64,000 nucleotides of DNA from Halorussus sp. MSC15.2 (GCF_010747475.1 NZ_VSLZ01000002.1:310001-374000); one strand, 5' to 3'; shown: positions 42,253 through 51,092, numbered from the stretch's first letter. Program-made: numbers and translations. The notes: a model not told the origin generated them from the letters alone.

Positions 42253-42885
42253 ATGGCTACTTACGAACTACCGGAACTGCCGTACGACTACGACGCGCTC
42301 GAACCGGCGATAGACCAGCGCATCATGGAACTCCACCACGACAAGCACCATCAGGGGTACGTGGACGGTGCGAACGCCGCCCTCGACCAACTCGAAGAGA
42401 TGCGTAACAGCGGCGACTTCGGCGACGTGCGCGCGGTCAAGCGGAGCCTCGCGTTCAATCTCTCGGGGCACGTCAACCACACCGTCTTCTGGCAGAACAT
42501 GCATCCGGACGGCGGCGGCGAACCTGGCGGGGAGTTGGCCGACGCCTTCGACGAACACTTCGGCGGCTACGACCAGTTCAAGCAGGATTTCTCGCAGGCC
42601 GCGAAGGGCGTCGAAGGCTCCGGGTGGGGCATGCTGGTCTACGACCACATCGCCGACAAGCCCATCGTCGCGGCGGCCGAGAATCACCAGAACCAGCATC
42701 CGCAGGGCGCGACGCCGCTCCTCGTCTGCGACGTGTGGGAACACGCCTACTACCTCCAGTACGAGAACAACCGCGGGGAGTACGTGGACAACTTCTGGGA
42801 CGTGGTGAACTGGGACGACGTGGAACAGCGCTACCAGCAGGCCCAGCAGGCCGACACGATTCCCAAGCAGACCGGGAGTCAGTAG
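42253..42885 (+). CDS. sod: Superoxide dismutase (Fe/Mn), paralogue 1
   Basis: A 210-residue Fe/Mn superoxide dismutase: ELHHDKHHQGYVDGANAALD (first metal His), SGHVNHTVFWQNM (second His), and LLVCDVWEHAYYLQYENNRGEYVDNFWDVVNWDD with the Asp and His ligands. The NHQNQHPQG segment differs from the next gene. It is followed 193 bases downstream by a second, divergent SOD. TTAAAGCTTAA (about 42205-42215) lies about 40 bases before the ATG. Confidence 0.93.
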   Translation: MATYELPELPYDYDALEPAIDQRIMELHHDKHHQGYVDGANAALDQLEEMRNSGDFGDVRAVKRSLAFNLSGHVNHTVFWQNMHPDGGGEPGGELADAFDEHFGGYDQFKQDFSQAAKGVEGSGWGMLVYDHIADKPIVAAAENHQNQHPQGATPLLVCDVWEHAYYLQYENNRGEYVDNFWDVVNWDDVEQRYQQAQQADTIPKQTGSQ

Positions 42886-43078
42886 CCGCCGGTCGCCGCG
42901 GCCCGGAACTGGCCGAGAAGTGACAGTGTATATACTGTAATAATTTTCATCGACCGCCCCCGAAATCCGGTCGAGAAGGCTCGATAGCGACGTTCGAGTC
43001 GTCGCTAGAGTATTGTTACCAATCGACTTCTCAAGGTTTAAGACCAAAAAGAGACATATACCTGTACGAGGTTCAATT

Positions 43079-43690
43079 ATGTCTGAGCGATCCAACCCCG
43101 AACTACCACCGCTTCCGTACGACTACGACGCACTCGAACCGCACATCAGCGAACAGGTCCTCACGTGGCATCACGACACCCACCATCAGGGCTACGTCAA
43201 CGGACTCGACAGCGCCGAGGAGACGCTGGCGGAGAACCGCGAGAGCGGTGACTTCGGCGGCACCGCGGGCGCGCTCGGCGACGTGACCCACAACGGTTCG
43301 GGTCACTACCTGCACACGCTGTTCTGGGAGAACATGTCCCCGAACGGCGGCGGCGAACCCGAGGGCGACCTACTCGACCGCATCGAGGAGGACTTCGGCT
43401 CCTACGAGGGCTGGAAGGGCGAGTTCGAGACCGCAGCGAGCGCCGCCGGTGGCTGGGCGCTCCTCGTCTACGACCCGGTCGCCAAGCAACTCCGCAACGT
43501 CGCCGTAGACAAGCACGACCAAGGCGCGCTCTGGGGTGCACACCCCATCCTCGCGCTCGACGTGTGGGAGCACTCCTACTACTACGACTACGGTCCGGAC
43601 CGCGGCGACTTCGTGGAGAACTTCTTCGAGGTCGTCGACTGGGACCACGTCGCCGAGCAGTACGAGAAGACCGTCGGCAACCACGAGTAA
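43079..43690 (+). CDS. sod: Superoxide dismutase (Fe/Mn), paralogue 2
   Basis: A 203-residue dismutase with all metal ligands: TWHHDTHHQGYVNGLDSAEET, GSGHYLHTLFWENMSPNGGG, LALDVWEHSYYYDYGPDRGDFVENFFEVVDWD. It is the more typical haloarchaeal type. About half of its residues match the upstream paralogue by eye, so this is an old pair rather than a recent duplication. Its own AT-rich promoter (about 43035-43061) argues for separate regulation of the two. Confidence 0.94.
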   Translation: MSERSNPELPPLPYDYDALEPHISEQVLTWHHDTHHQGYVNGLDSAEETLAENRESGDFGGTAGALGDVTHNGSGHYLHTLFWENMSPNGGGEPEGDLLDRIEEDFGSYEGWKGEFETAASAAGGWALLVYDPVAKQLRNVAVDKHDQGALWGAHPILALDVWEHSYYYDYGPDRGDFVENFFEVVDWDHVAEQYEKTVGNHE

Positions 43691-43970
43691 GCTCCCGAGC
43701 TATCGCTTTTCTTTCGGTCGATTCGCCCAGTAGCCGCGGCTATCGCGTGCGTCACGGGCGGTCTACCGCCAGCGTGCGTCTCGCAAGGAGGAGTTCGACA
43801 GCAGCGTGTGTCCGACGACGGTGTATGCATCCACGATTACGGCCGTGAACTGTTCCCAAACCCGACGGTATCATTGAGAAACGGGGTCAATGGAGAGCAA
43901 TATATAGTTATCGATAAAATATATATTTTGTTCGGAGGGTTTATGTGGTAGACGAGAGTTTCACCACGTG
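43691..43970. other. Intergenic region upstream of pstS
   Basis: No gene in about 280 bases; the AT-rich palindromic operator of pstS occupies the right end. Confidence 0.4.
43908..43929. promoter_or_regulatory. AT-rich palindrome pair upstream of pstS
   Basis: TTATCGATAA (43908-43917) and AAAATATATATTTT (43916-43929) are overlapping perfect palindromes. They lie just upstream of the TATA-like TTTATGTGG (43940-43948), the position for an activator or repressor of the phosphate-binding-protein gene. A phosphate-responsive role is inferred. Confidence 0.4.
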
Positions 43971-45074
43971 ATGACAGAGAAACCGACTCGTCGGACGTTC
44001 CTGACCGCGGCCGGAGCAAGCGCGACCCTCGGACTCGCCGGATGCATCGGCGGGACCGGTGGCAGCGGGACGAACGGAGGCGGCGCGCAGGGTGGTTCCG
44101 GTTCGCAGTCGAAGGATTCCGGGCAGTCCACCGGAAAACTGAAGGCCGGCGGTTCCTCGACGGTGTACCCCATCACGAGTACGGCGGGGTCGGTCTGGTC
44201 CTCGAACCCGAAGGCCAGCGATAAAGAGTACTGGGGTCCGAACCAGTACGGAATCGACACCGAGAAACGCCTCGCGGACTACTGGGCGGGCCTGTACGGG
44301 TTCGAGGCCACCGGGAGCGCCGCGCCGCCGTTCGACGTGTCGGTCGGCCTGAGCCACTCGGGAACCGGCTTGGAGAAACTCAAGGAGGGTCTCGTGGACA
44401 TCGGCGACGCCAGTGCACCCGTGAAGGCCGAACTCCCCGACGCCAGCGAGTCGGAACTGGAGAAGTACACCGACCACGTCGTCGGTGTGGACGCCCAACC
44501 CCTCGTGGTCAGCAAGGAGATTCGGGAGGCGGGCGTGGACAAACTGACCGCCGAGCAGGTGCGGAAAATCTACAGGGGCGAGATAGAGAACTGGTCGGGG
44601 ATAGACGCCTACAGCGGTGAGGACCGCGAGATTCAGGTGGTCGGTCGTTCAGAAGGGTCGGGGACCGACACCGCGTTCCGGGTGAACATGCTCGGCGGCC
44701 CCGACGCGAAGATGTCGGGCGTGGACGTGCGGAAAGGCCAGAATCAACAGGTCAAGACCCTCGTCTCGAAGTCCGACAACGCCATCGCGTACATGGCGCT
44801 GGCGTTCGTCACCAGCGAGGTTCCCGCCATCAAACTGGAGTTCGACGGCAAGGTGTACGAACCGGGCAAGAACCTCGCCGACGAGAACTATCCCCTCTCG
44901 CGGGACCTCCACTGCTACACCTACGAGGGCACCTCGAAGAAGGAGGCCGCGTACCTCCGGATGATAATCAGCGACTTCGGTCAGGAGAACTACGTGAAGA
45001 CGCAGGGCTACGCGACGCTGACCGACGAGCGCCAGAAGAACCAACTCGGCAACCTTCCCGAACCGGAACAGTAA
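43971..45074 (+). CDS. pstS: Phosphate ABC transporter substrate-binding lipoprotein
   Basis: A 367-residue PstS-type protein. Residues 1-28 are a Tat signal and lipobox (TRRTFLTAAGASATLGLAGC). A Gly/Ser linker follows, then LKAGGSSTVYPITSTAG, ISLSHSGTGLEKLK-like VGLSHSGTGLEKLKEG, VVGRSEGSGTDTAFRVNM (phosphate-binding SGTDxxF) and TLVSKSDNAIAYMALAF. Neither PstC, PstA, PstB nor PhoU is near, so it is an orphan binding protein. ATG at 43971 is chosen: TTTATGTGG lies about 28 bases upstream and the transcript is probably leaderless. Confidence 0.9.
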   Translation: MTEKPTRRTFLTAAGASATLGLAGCIGGTGGSGTNGGGAQGGSGSQSKDSGQSTGKLKAGGSSTVYPITSTAGSVWSSNPKASDKEYWGPNQYGIDTEKRLADYWAGLYGFEATGSAAPPFDVSVGLSHSGTGLEKLKEGLVDIGDASAPVKAELPDASESELEKYTDHVVGVDAQPLVVSKEIREAGVDKLTAEQVRKIYRGEIENWSGIDAYSGEDREIQVVGRSEGSGTDTAFRVNMLGGPDAKMSGVDVRKGQNQQVKTLVSKSDNAIAYMALAFVTSEVPAIKLEFDGKVYEPGKNLADENYPLSRDLHCYTYEGTSKKEAAYLRMIISDFGQENYVKTQGYATLTDERQKNQLGNLPEPEQ

Positions 45075-45231
45075 CTCGGTCGGGCGACCTGCCCGAAGAC
45101 TCGTCGGCCAATCGCACGTCACCGCTCCCGTATTTCGGCACCTTCCGCGTTTCTCGGCCCTCGCTGTCGGCCGTGACCCTCGGTCCTCGCCGTCGCCCGC
45201 AGTTCTATTTCTCGACCCCCGACCGCGCCAC

Positions 45232-45663
45232 TCACTCCGGCGAGAACGACTCTATGGGGCGGTCGGCGACGACTGCCGCAATCTCGTCGTGCAGCGCGCC
45301 GAAGTCGTAGCCACCCTTGCGGCGGTCGAAACTGGCGAACACGCCCACTCGCTCGTCGCCGTCGCCGAGGAAGGTCCTGAACTGCTCGAACTCGTCGAAC
45401 CCCCGGACCGTGTACGCGTAGGAGGCGTAGTAGAGGTCACCGTAGGTGTCGCGGGTGACGTAGCCGTACCGCTCGTTGTCCACGAACCGCGGAACGTCGA
45501 GGTCGGTTATCTTTCGCTCCACGTCCTCGCGGACGTACAGTCCCTCGTGGGCGTTCTGGTCGAACAGCCACACGTCGCGGAGACCGTCGCTCCCGAACGT
45601 CGAGAACGCCTCGACGAGCGCTGACGTGGCGTCTCGACCCTGCCCATCGTTCTCATCTCCCAT
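45232..45663 (-). CDS. Haloarchaeal protein of unknown function
   Basis: A 143-residue soluble acidic protein. Central motif DVWLFDQNAHEGLYVREDVERKITDLDVPRFVDNERYGYVTRDTYGDLYYASYAYTVRGFDEFEQFRTFLGD is tyrosine-rich and ends with FASFDRRKGGYDFGALHDE. The family (a DUF7522-like group from memory) is uncharacterised. ATG at 45663 fits the TATA-like ATTTTTATG (about 45694-45703); an ATG at 45693 lies inside that box. Function unknown. Confidence 0.65.
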   Translation of the reverse strand: MGDENDGQGRDATSALVEAFSTFGSDGLRDVWLFDQNAHEGLYVREDVERKITDLDVPRFVDNERYGYVTRDTYGDLYYASYAYTVRGFDEFEQFRTFLGDGDERVGVFASFDRRKGGYDFGALHDEIAAVVADRPIESFSPE

Positions 45664-45850
45664 CGTCGGTGAATCTGCGTCGCCGGGCGACATAAAAATT
45701 AGGACGGCCGCGGCGTTGGTACTCCGGGTCGGCGGCTACCGCGCGGTCGAGAACGAAGGACTGTCTGTCCAAGCGCGGCACCCGCGGTCGCCGACGCAAC
45801 CGCGGCCGGAAGACGAACGATTTACCCCGTTCTCGGCCGTACGGCCGGTC

Positions 45851-46129
45851 ATGCCCCGACCAAAGTCGGACTTCGAACAGCTACACCCCTGTGACTTCTA
45901 CACTGCCGAGGAACTGCTCGACGCGGACCGGATGTACACCGTCTACGAGATAGCCCGTCTCCTGCAGGAACTGGACCCCGACGCCGAACTGGAGGCCGGA
46001 ACCGAGGACATCCTGCTCGACTGGGCCATCCCGTGGGTGATGAACAACGCCGACGACCTCGTCGTCGCCGAACCGACCGCCGAGGACGAACCGGGCTACT
46101 ACGGCCTGAAGACAGACGACGAGCGATGA
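45851..46129 (+). CDS. Haloarchaeal DUF5827-like protein
   Basis: A 92-residue acidic protein: MPRPKSDFEQLHPCDFYTAEELLDADRMYTVYEIARLLQELDPDAEL ... LDWAIPWVMNNADDLVVAEP, a short family I know as DUF5827 (name from memory, function unknown). ATG at 45851; TTTACC (45820-45826) about 28 bases upstream. Its TGA overlaps the ATG of the next gene by four bases, so the two are translationally coupled and may act together. Confidence 0.7.
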   Translation: MPRPKSDFEQLHPCDFYTAEELLDADRMYTVYEIARLLQELDPDAELEAGTEDILLDWAIPWVMNNADDLVVAEPTAEDEPGYYGLKTDDER

Positions 46130-46941
46130 GGCTCCTCGTCGCGGGCGGCGACCGCGTGGACGCCGGGAAGACGACGTTCACCACCGGCCTGCTCTCGCGC
46201 CTCGGCGGAGTCGGGTTCAAGCCCCGCGCCGGTAACGACTACTGGTTCGACCACGACGACTATCGCCGCGCGGTAGACGAGGGGCGACTCTACGGTAAGG
46301 ACGCCAAGCGACTCGCCGACGCCAGTTCCGGCGACTTCGCGCCCGAGGACCTGAACCCGGTCCACCGACTCTGGCGCCCCTCGCCCGGCCCGGACACCGG
46401 CCTCGTCGGGCAGGCCCACCGGGAGTTCGTCCTCGACAGAGTCGGCGAGTCGTTCGTTGTGAACGACCGCGCCGACGTCCCGGAGTCGGCCCGCCGGAAC
46501 CTCCCGCTGGCCGACTCGCCGAGGGTCGGGACCGTCGAGCGACTCGACGAGATTACCCGACAGTTACACCTGCCGATGTTCGAGGGGTTCGCCGACCGCA
46601 TCCGGAGCGTTCAGACCGAGACCGACGGTCCGGCGGTCGTGGAGTCGTACGGCGACGTGGCGGTCCCGATTCACGGCCTCTCGTTCGACGCGGTGGCCGT
46701 GGTCGAACCCGGCCGGATGCGGGCCTACGACGGCGACCGCTTCCTGAAGGCGTGCGAGGTGGCGGGCGGGAGTCCACGTGAGGGCCGACTGGAGGTCCAC
46801 ACGCCCGACGTGACCGAACTCGCCGACCCGAAGGCGACCGCCGCGCTACCGGCGCTCCCCGACGCCGACCGGCGCGACCCCGGCGCGGTCGCGCGGGCAT
46901 ACGACGGGGCGTACGAGGAACTGCTCGCCGTCGCCGAGTAG
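46126..46941 (+). CDS. P-loop ATPase of unknown role
   Basis: A 271-residue protein with Walker A GGDRVDAGKTTF (about 7-18), the opening of a deviant P-loop NTPase. The middle is GDFAPEDLNPVHRLWRPSPGP, VVNDRADVPESARRNL and AVVESYGDVAVPIHGL. The family is haloarchaeal and of unassigned function, perhaps a cofactor or nucleotide-dependent chaperone. It is co-translated with the DUF5827-like gene (ATGA overlap). Confidence 0.75.
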   Translation: MRLLVAGGDRVDAGKTTFTTGLLSRLGGVGFKPRAGNDYWFDHDDYRRAVDEGRLYGKDAKRLADASSGDFAPEDLNPVHRLWRPSPGPDTGLVGQAHREFVLDRVGESFVVNDRADVPESARRNLPLADSPRVGTVERLDEITRQLHLPMFEGFADRIRSVQTETDGPAVVESYGDVAVPIHGLSFDAVAVVEPGRMRAYDGDRFLKACEVAGGSPREGRLEVHTPDVTELADPKATAALPALPDADRRDPGAVARAYDGAYEELLAVAE

Positions 46942-46968
46942 CGCCAGTCCGAAAAACGGTGGGGTCGG

Positions 46969-47115
46969 TCAGACGCCGCGGTCCTCCAACGGTGCGACGT
47001 GGTCCTCGGCCTCGTCCTCGCCCATCCCGTGTTCGCTGACGACGTGTTCGCGAACGTCTTCGTGTTCGCCGCGATACTCACCGCAGACGTCGCACTGGTG
47101 TGTTTCCACTGGCAT
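46969..47115 (-). CDS. 48-residue zinc-finger microprotein
   Basis: ATG at 47115, stop at 46969-46971: MPVETHQCDVCGEYRGEHEDVREHVVSEHGMGEDEAEDH ... GV. CDVCGEYRG with the later HEDVREHVVSEHG gives C-x2-C and a two-His pair, a C2H2-like zinc finger. Below 50 residues, it is easily missed. The acidic tail and codon use support a real gene. DNA or RNA binding is inferred. Confidence 0.6.
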   Translation of the reverse strand: MPVETHQCDVCGEYRGEHEDVREHVVSEHGMGEDEAEDHVAPLEDRGV

Positions 47116-47228
47116 CGTATCAGAGCCTTCCGGCCCGCCGGAGGTTCGGCCCTCGACGGCTTGAACGCCGTGGCCGGAGGCCTCGCGTTCCGGCGTCGGG
47201 CCACCCGGGCCCCTCGCCGACCGCGGCG

Positions 47229-47735
47229 TCAGAACCCGATGTGCGAGGTCGAACTCGGCATGTCGTCGCCGCTCCCGTCATCGTCGTCCGTATCGCTGCT
47301 CCCGTCACCGTCTTCTCCGCCTCGCTCGTCGCCGTCCTCGATGGCCCCCTCGTGGGAGAAGTCGTAATCGTCGTCGGTGAGGTAGACCGCCCCGTCCTCG
47401 ACGGCGACTTCGACCGAGACGAGGGTCGTGTCCGCGGCCTCGCCGTTGTCGCAGTACCCCGAGCAGGTGTCGAACATCGACCCGTGCTTGGGACAGATTA
47501 TCTGGCCGTCGCGCATCGCCGCTCCGAACCCCCGGTCGAGTCGCTGGGCCTCGTGGGTACAGCGGTTGACCCACGCCTCGACGCTCGGGGTGGTCTCGTC
47601 GGCGTCGGTCCGACCGTCCTCGCAGGGGACGAGGACGACTTCGTCGGGTTCGTCGTACTGGTCTCGTACCGTGAACAGCCACGACCGCTGGTCGCAGACC
47701 GTCTCGACGGTCGTCAGTCGCGTGCGCTCGGTCAC
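47229..47735 (-). CDS. Rieske [2Fe-2S] protein with acidic tail
   Basis: A 168-residue soluble protein. The Rieske ligands are CTHEAQRLD (C-x-H, near residue 60) and CPKHGSMFD (C-x2-H, near residue 81), arranged as in ferredoxin-type Rieske proteins. No membrane helix is present. The C-terminal 40 residues are a very acidic Gly/Asp/Ser run. Without a partner oxygenase nearby, its electron partner is unknown. Confidence 0.85.
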   Translation of the reverse strand: MTERTRLTTVETVCDQRSWLFTVRDQYDEPDEVVLVPCEDGRTDADETTPSVEAWVNRCTHEAQRLDRGFGAAMRDGQIICPKHGSMFDTCSGYCDNGEAADTTLVSVEVAVEDGAVYLTDDDYDFSHEGAIEDGDERGGEDGDGSSDTDDDDGSGDDMPSSTSHIGF

Positions 47736-47778
47736 GGCGCGAGGAACGAACCGGCGGCGGATAAAACTGGCTGCCGGG

Positions 47779-48357
47779 TCATCCCATGCGGGCCGCGCGC
47801 CCCGCCAGTTCCACGTCCTGATACGGGTCCGTGGTGACGCTCGGGCCGTGGCCGACGTGCATCTCCGCGAGGTGTTCGTCCACGGTGTCGCGCACCCGGT
47901 CGATGCTCTCGACGAGTCGCCGACGGTCGCCCTCTTCGAGGTCGGTCCGGCCGAAGCTTCCGTTTTGGAAGATGAGGTCGCCAGCGAACAGGACGCTCGC
48001 GGCCGACGAGTAGAAGCAGAGGTGGTCGTTCTTGTGGCCGGGCGTGTGGAGCGCCGTGTACGCGTGGTCGCCGAGTCGGACCGTCTCCTCGTCGGCGATG
48101 GCGTTGTCCACCCCGGGTTGGTCGGTGTCGAAACCCCACGTCTCGACCCCGAAGGCGTCTTCGACCGACTGGAGGTTACCGACGTGGTCGTGGTGGGTGT
48201 GCGTGAGGACGACGGCGTCGAGGTCGGCGTCGCGCTCGCGGATTCGACCCACCGCGTCGAAGTTCGACCCGGTGTCTACCAGTACGGTCCGCTCGCCCTC
48301 TACGAGGAAGGCGTTGCTGGTGAACGCCTGCACGCCCTGCGCGAGGTTCGTAATCAT
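47779..48357 (-). CDS. MBL-fold metallo-hydrolase (glyoxalase II-like)
   Basis: A 192-residue metallo-beta-lactamase-fold protein: TGSNFDAVGRIRER, THTHHDHVGNLQ (HxHxDH, zinc site, near residue 53), VRLGDHAYTALHTPGHKNDHLCFYSSAASVLFAGDLIFQN (second zinc His/Asp) and MHVGHGPS. This is the YcbL/GloB-type hydrolase. Substrate uncertain. It is divergent from thyX, with about 100 bases between. Confidence 0.9.
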   Translation of the reverse strand: MITNLAQGVQAFTSNAFLVEGERTVLVDTGSNFDAVGRIRERDADLDAVVLTHTHHDHVGNLQSVEDAFGVETWGFDTDQPGVDNAIADEETVRLGDHAYTALHTPGHKNDHLCFYSSAASVLFAGDLIFQNGSFGRTDLEEGDRRRLVESIDRVRDTVDEHLAEMHVGHGPSVTTDPYQDVELAGRAARMG

Positions 48358-48459
48358 GGTGAGCAGTTAGAGCGGTGGGGGTTTGTGAGTATCGTTGTCA
48401 GTTGGGGGACCGAACCGAAGGGGTCGTCTTTTTGTAGCCCCGCGATACTCGTCACACGC

Positions 48460-49203
48460 ATGGAGGTCAAACTGCTGGAGGCCACGGACGACCCGGAGGA
48501 GGTCATCTGTTCGGCGGCGCGAAACGACTACATGGCGGAGTTCGTCGGCGAGCAGTCGTTCGAGGACATCATGGAGTCCATCGAGGGCGACGGTATCGAG
48601 GAGAAGAAGGAGACTCTTATCGGCCAACTTCTCAACCACGGTCACTTCGGTCCCTTCGAACACGCACAGGCCACCTTCGCGGTGAAGGGTATCAGTCGGT
48701 CCTGTATGGCACAGATAACTCGCCACAGACACGTCAGTTTCGACGTCCAGAGCATGCGCTACGTCGCGTTCGACGACGTGGACCCCGAGAACGTCGCCGA
48801 GGGCGAGATGGTCGTCACCCCGCCCTCCGCGAACGACCCAGATTGGATAGGTCGGAACCAGAAAGGCGGCGCGGTGGACGACGAGACGGTCGAGAAGCGA
48901 GAGGAAATCTTCCGGGAGTCCGTCAAGCGGTCGGTCGAGGACTATCAGGAACTGCTCGACCTCGGAATGCCGCCGGAAGACGCCCGGTTCGTCCTCCCCA
49001 TCGGGACCGAGGTCAACATGGTGATGTCGATGAACGCCCGGATGCTCATGCACGTCGCCGACATGCGCGCCGCGGCCGACGCCCAGTGGGAGATAAGAGA
49101 GATGACCGAACAGGTCCTCGACTTGGCGAAGGAGTGGTGTCCCCTCACGTTCGAGTACTACGAGGAGAACATGAAGAACCGGAAGAACCGGCTCGCCCCC
49201 TGA
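48460..49203 (+). CDS. thyX: Flavin-dependent thymidylate synthase ThyX
   Basis: A 247-residue ThyX that makes dTMP from dUMP with FADH2 and methylene-tetrahydrofolate. The signature RHRHVSFDVQSMRY (88-101) keeps RHR and both Ser; the usual Asn between them is Asp here. LLNHGHFGPFEHAQATFAVKGISRS and VLPIGTEVNMVMSMNARMLMHV are conserved. A TTTTTGTAG element (48429-48437) lies about 28 bases before the ATG. A functional link to FolP/MptE (pterin supply) is metabolic, not positional. Confidence 0.95.
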   Translation: MEVKLLEATDDPEEVICSAARNDYMAEFVGEQSFEDIMESIEGDGIEEKKETLIGQLLNHGHFGPFEHAQATFAVKGISRSCMAQITRHRHVSFDVQSMRYVAFDDVDPENVAEGEMVVTPPSANDPDWIGRNQKGGAVDDETVEKREEIFRESVKRSVEDYQELLDLGMPPEDARFVLPIGTEVNMVMSMNARMLMHVADMRAAADAQWEIREMTEQVLDLAKEWCPLTFEYYEENMKNRKNRLAP

Positions 49204-49249
49204 CCCGTCGCTTCGTCACTCGTCTCTCTTCGTCGCCGTCTCCGCGCTC

Positions 49250-49735
49250 CTACTCGTCGGCTAGTTGTTCGACCAGCGTCTCTAGACTGTAACTCTCCAG
49301 CGGATTGTCCGTGTCGCGGAGCGACGAGATGACGAACGTGGAGTTCGTGCGCTCGACGCCCTCGACGGCCTCGAAGTCGCTGATGAGACGCTCGACCGCG
49401 TCGCTGTCGGGGAGGCGCGCGACCACGATGAAGTCGGTCTCGCCCATGGCGAAGTACGCCTGCGTGACCCCCTCGACCTCTAACAGTTTCTCGCCGAACT
49501 CCTCGTAGGAGTCGGTGTAATCGGCCAGCACCTCCACGACGACGGTCACGCCGAGACCCGCCTCCTCCAGATTGATGTCGTAGAGGTCGTTCTCGATGAT
49601 GCCCTCCTCGCGCAGGTTGTTGAGGCGGTAGTGGATGGTCGAGACCGGGATGTCGGTCTCCTCACTCAGTTTCTCGGGGCTTCCGGTTCCGAGGTCGGCG
49701 ATGGCCTTCAGGATGGTCACGTCGCGCTCGTCCAT
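49250..49735 (-). CDS. Lrp/AsnC-family transcriptional regulator
   Basis: A 161-residue feast/famine regulator. The N-terminal HTH (MDERDVTILKAIADLGTGSPEKLSEETDIPVSTIHYRLNNLREEGII) is followed by an RAM/SAM ligand-binding half (VTVVVEVLADYTDSYEEFGEKLLEVEGVTQAYFAMGETDFIVVARLPDSDAVERLISDFEAVEGV). Its own promoter GGTTAAGTAG (about 49764) lies 29 bases upstream. It is divergent from an EamA exporter gene, a layout that usually means it controls that gene. Confidence 0.92.
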   Translation of the reverse strand: MDERDVTILKAIADLGTGSPEKLSEETDIPVSTIHYRLNNLREEGIIENDLYDINLEEAGLGVTVVVEVLADYTDSYEEFGEKLLEVEGVTQAYFAMGETDFIVVARLPDSDAVERLISDFEAVEGVERTNSTFVISSLRDTDNPLESYSLETLVEQLADE

Positions 49736-49921
49736 TGTCGATGACGTTGCGTCCCCGTCTACTTAACCTCGGTTCTGTCGGTAAAACGGCGTCAGATACG
49801 TGTCGAGAATCCACCACCACAGGTCGGCGAGAGGAAGAATCATTAACGATTCAGCCGAATCGTGGAAGTATATTCGACTTTGTTTCGAGTATCCGGCGAG
49901 TCTTTGTAGAAGGACTTAAGA

Positions 49922-49936
49922 GTCGGAGACTCCGAC
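49922..49936. promoter_or_regulatory. 15-bp palindromic operator candidate of the EamA exporter
   Basis: GTCGGAG-A-CTCCGAC is a perfect 7-1-7 palindrome. It starts two bases after the TATA-like ACTTAAG (49914-49920), about 16 bases before ATG 49952, over the expected transcription start. Lrp-type regulators bind 15-bp palindromes, and one is encoded divergently next door. A second inverted repeat, cgattc-agcc-gaatcg, lies at 49847-49862 between the two genes. Confidence 0.55.
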
Positions 49937-49951
49937 GATTGAAACAGAATC

Positions 49952-50989
49952 ATGATTTCGCGTTATCTTGGAAGCAGAATCTCACTGCCGTTCGTGATGT
50001 TCGTACTACTTGCAACGCTTTGGGGCGGGTCGTTCGTCGCTATCGAAGTCGGTCTTCACTACTTTCCGCCGCTGGTGTTCGCCGGTATCCGGTACGCCGT
50101 CGCCGGCGCGGTCATCCTCGGCTACGCCGTCGTGGCGACCGACCGCTGGCGGCCTCGCGCACGCGGCGAGTACCTCGCAGTGACCATCGTCGGCGCGTTC
50201 GTCATCGCGGGATACCACGGTCTCCTCTACCTCGGCGAGCGTCACGTCTCGGGCGCGATAGCGGCGGTCGTCGTCAGTCTCTCGCCAGTTCTGACGGCCG
50301 TATTCGCCGCCATCGTACTGGACGAGCGCCTCTCTCTCACCAAAGGATTCGGCTTCGCGCTCGGCATCGGTGGCGTGGCCGTCGTCGCTGGCCTGAACCC
50401 CGCGAACGCGCTCTCGGCGGACGTGTTCGGCATCGGTCTCGTGTTCCTCGGCACGGCCTGTTTCGCGGTCAGCGCGGTCCTGACCCGACCGCTCCGGAAC
50501 GAACTGCCCGCTGCCTCGTTACAGGCGTGGGCGATGCTCGGCGGGTCGGGTCTGCTCCTCGCTGCGGGCGCGGCGCGAGGCGAGTCGCTGTCGGCGATTC
50601 ATCTCACGCCCACCGCGCTCGCGTCGTTCGCCTACCTGACGCTCCTGTCGGGCGTCGTGGCGTTCCTGCTGTACTTCCGACTCCTCGAGCGAATCGGTCC
50701 GACGAAACTCCACCTCGTCGGCTACCTCGAACCCGTCGTGGCGACGCTCGCGAGTTGGGCCGTGCTGGGCGAACTGGTGTCGTCCACGACGCTGGTCGGT
50801 TTCGCCGCCATCTTCGCCGGATTCGCGGTCCTCCACCGCAACGCGTTCCGGTCGCTCGCGGTGTCGATTGGGGACTCGGTCGTTGCGGCGTCGATTCGGT
50901 CGTCGCTGGGCCACGGCCCTGATTCGACGGACGACGCCGACGTGAACGAGGACGCGTGGTCGGGGACGGCGGGTCCTGCGGACGACTGA
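49952..50989 (+). CDS. EamA/DMT-family exporter
   Basis: A 345-residue membrane protein with ten helices in two EamA repeats: LLATLWGGSFVAIEVGLHYFPPLVFAGIRYAVAG (first), GFALGIGGVAVVAG and LVFLGTACFAVSAVLTRPLRNE (second). Family members export amino acids or metabolites. The last ~50 residues form a polar cytoplasmic tail rich in Ser and Asp. Transcription is divergent from the Lrp/AsnC regulator, with a palindrome at its start. Confidence 0.88.
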   Translation: MISRYLGSRISLPFVMFVLLATLWGGSFVAIEVGLHYFPPLVFAGIRYAVAGAVILGYAVVATDRWRPRARGEYLAVTIVGAFVIAGYHGLLYLGERHVSGAIAAVVVSLSPVLTAVFAAIVLDERLSLTKGFGFALGIGGVAVVAGLNPANALSADVFGIGLVFLGTACFAVSAVLTRPLRNELPAASLQAWAMLGGSGLLLAAGAARGESLSAIHLTPTALASFAYLTLLSGVVAFLLYFRLLERIGPTKLHLVGYLEPVVATLASWAVLGELVSSTTLVGFAAIFAGFAVLHRNAFRSLAVSIGDSVVAASIRSSLGHGPDSTDDADVNEDAWSGTAGPADD

Positions 50990-51092
50990 TTTCGCGGCGA
51001 GACCGGTGTACCGGGAAGTCGAATCGTTGTCACGTCCCCGAATTACCCGAACGAGCGTACCACTTTTCGGCCCCCCGTACGTATGCCGCGGT

